From: Nocardia aurantiaca
GTDB lineage: Bacteria; Actinomycetota; Actinomycetes; Mycobacteriales; Mycobacteriaceae
Reading direction: 5' to 3'
Assembly: GCF_009708175.1 (NCBI RefSeq)
Contig: NZ_WMBB01000003.1
Coordinates: 434,001 to 498,000 of the forward strand
DNA: 64,000 bases
Under the pieces are notes generated by a model. That model worked only from the letters and a program-made list of their open reading frames with translations. It made no database searches and was not told the DNA's origin. How positions within the stretch are numbered: position 1 is the first letter of the stretch; each line of letters begins with the position of its first letter. Made by a program: the position numbers and the translations under genes. Of the stretch, positions 63,133-64,000 are shown piece by piece.

Positions 63133-64000
63133 GGATACGGAGGGCTCGATTTTGCGCTCTGGTGATGTGTTCGCCGGTTACGTCATCGAACGCGAGCTCG
63201 GTCGCGGCGGCATGGGCTCGGTGTATCTGGCCAAACACCCACGGCTGCCGCGCATGACAGCGCTGAAGCTGCTGAATCAGGAGATGTTCTCCGACGACGA
63301 GATTCGCGCCCGCTTCATCCGCGAGGCCGATCTCGTCGCCCGGCTGGACCACCCGAATATCGTCACCGTCTACGACCGCGGTGACGAGGGCGAACAGCTG
63401 TGGATCTCCATGCAGTACATCGACGGCATCAACGCCTCCTCGATCACCCCCGGCACGCTCCCGCCGCTGCGCGCGGTCCAGATCATCACCGAGACAGCCA
63501 AGGCGCTCGACTACGCACACGGCCTGGGCGTCCTGCACCGCGATGTGAAGCCCGCCAATATCCTGCTGGCCCGCTCCTCGTCCAAAACCGGTGCCGGCGA
63601 ACGCGTCTACCTGACCGACTTCGGCATCGCCCGTCTCCGCGACGATACCGGCCACCTCACCCAGACCGGCACGGTCACCGCCACCCTGGCCTACGCCTCC
63701 CCCGAGCAGTTGACCGGCGCGTCCCTCGACGGCCGCTCCGACCAATACTCCCTGGCCTGCACCCTCTTCCAGCTACTCACCGGCACGGTCCCCTTCGAAG
63801 GCACCAGCCCCGCCGCCGTCATCCGCGGCCATCTCCAGCAGCCTTCGCCTCCGGCGAGCCCGTTGCGCCAGGCCCTCCCCCGCACCATCGACGCCGTCCT
63901 CGCGAAGGCTCTGGCCAAGCGCCCGGCCGATCGCTACCGCTCCTGCGTCGAATTCGCCACGGCCGCCGAACGCGCCCTCCAGGCCCCGCCCACGGCTGCT
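63131..64000 (+). CDS. Serine/threonine protein kinase (3' end beyond the window)
   Basis: At least 290 residues, cut at the right edge. Kinase motifs are complete: the glycine loop GRGGMGSV (24-31), Lys46 in ALKLLN, the catalytic loop HRDVKPANIL (His136-Arg137-Asp138) and the DFG at 163-165, with activation-loop APE-type SPEQ. It is of the Pkn (Hanks) type. The C-terminal part, which would show a membrane helix or sensor, is missing. Its ribosome binding site GGAGGG belongs to the dispersed repeat. It may be part of the same accessory locus as the SWIM operon, but the repeat separates them. Confidence 0.9.
   Translation, partial: MDTEGSILRSGDVFAGYVIERELGRGGMGSVYLAKHPRLPRMTALKLLNQEMFSDDEIRARFIREADLVARLDHPNIVTVYDRGDEGEQLWISMQYIDGINASSITPGTLPPLRAVQIITETAKALDYAHGLGVLHRDVKPANILLARSSSKTGAGERVYLTDFGIARLRDDTGHLTQTGTVTATLAYASPEQLTGASLDGRSDQYSLACTLFQLLTGTVPFEGTSPAAVIRGHLQQPSPPASPLRQALPRTIDAVLAKALAKRPADRYRSCVEFATAAERALQAPPTAA

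Overview
The window is high-GC actinobacterial DNA, most probably from Nocardia or a close relative. The evidence is gene content and order. Most genes match the Mycobacterium tuberculosis Rv3229c-Rv3268 neighbourhood: desA3-type desaturases, an acyltransferase of the tgs3 kind, secA1, hpf, comF, lpqB-mtrB-mtrA, tmk, ahcY, alkB, fbiA-fbiB, whiB2, manB-type mutase, manA, manC, wbbL, rmlD, cpsA and the TIGR03089 gene. Species identity is inference.

Layout. 1-3.5 kb: a partial gene, a giant LuxR-type (LAL) regulator and a small secreted protein. 3.8-14.3 kb: secA1, then on the other strand a wax-ester/triacylglycerol synthase-like gene, a DUF6912 gene, a ferredoxin reductase and two tandem acyl-CoA desaturases, then bluB. 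14.3-17 kb: a frameshifted small gene, a secreted protein and a FadI-like thiolase. 17-27 kb: hpf, comF, the lpqB-mtrB-mtrA signalling operon, tmk, a lipoprotein phosphodiesterase, and ahcY with alkB. 28-32 kb: a CitAB/DcuSR-like two-component system divergent from a DctA-type C4-dicarboxylate carrier. 32-37 kb: a type II lumazine synthase under an FMN riboswitch, a NUDIX-fbiB-fbiA operon (coenzyme F420) and whiB2. 37-51 kb: sugar-nucleotide and cell-wall genes (phosphomannomutase, TobH, ManA, ManC, WbbL, RmlD, LCP protein), interrupted by a CDF transporter, a phytoene-desaturase-like oxidoreductase and a TetR/DUF4267 pair. 51-55 kb: P450, carboxylesterase, FmdB and SelW-like proteins. 55-64 kb: an accessory operon of a SWIM-DUF5691 fusion, a MoxR-type AAA+ ATPase, a DUF5682 protein and a VWA protein, followed by a Ser/Thr kinase cut by the window edge.

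How it works together. The first half serves membrane lipid remodelling and the export/MtrAB envelope-signalling core. The 38-50 kb part makes GDP-mannose and the dTDP-rhamnose linker of arabinogalactan, and ligates envelope polymers. FbiA/FbiB make F420. The SWIM/MoxR/DUF5682/VWA operon resembles the uncharacterised E. coli yehL-yehM-yehP-yehQ set and is the best candidate for an undescribed system. Relative to M. tuberculosis the fbiB-to-manA block is inverted, alkB has lost its rubredoxin genes, and several families of dispersed intergenic repeats are present. No tRNA, rRNA, CRISPR array, prophage or transposase was seen.
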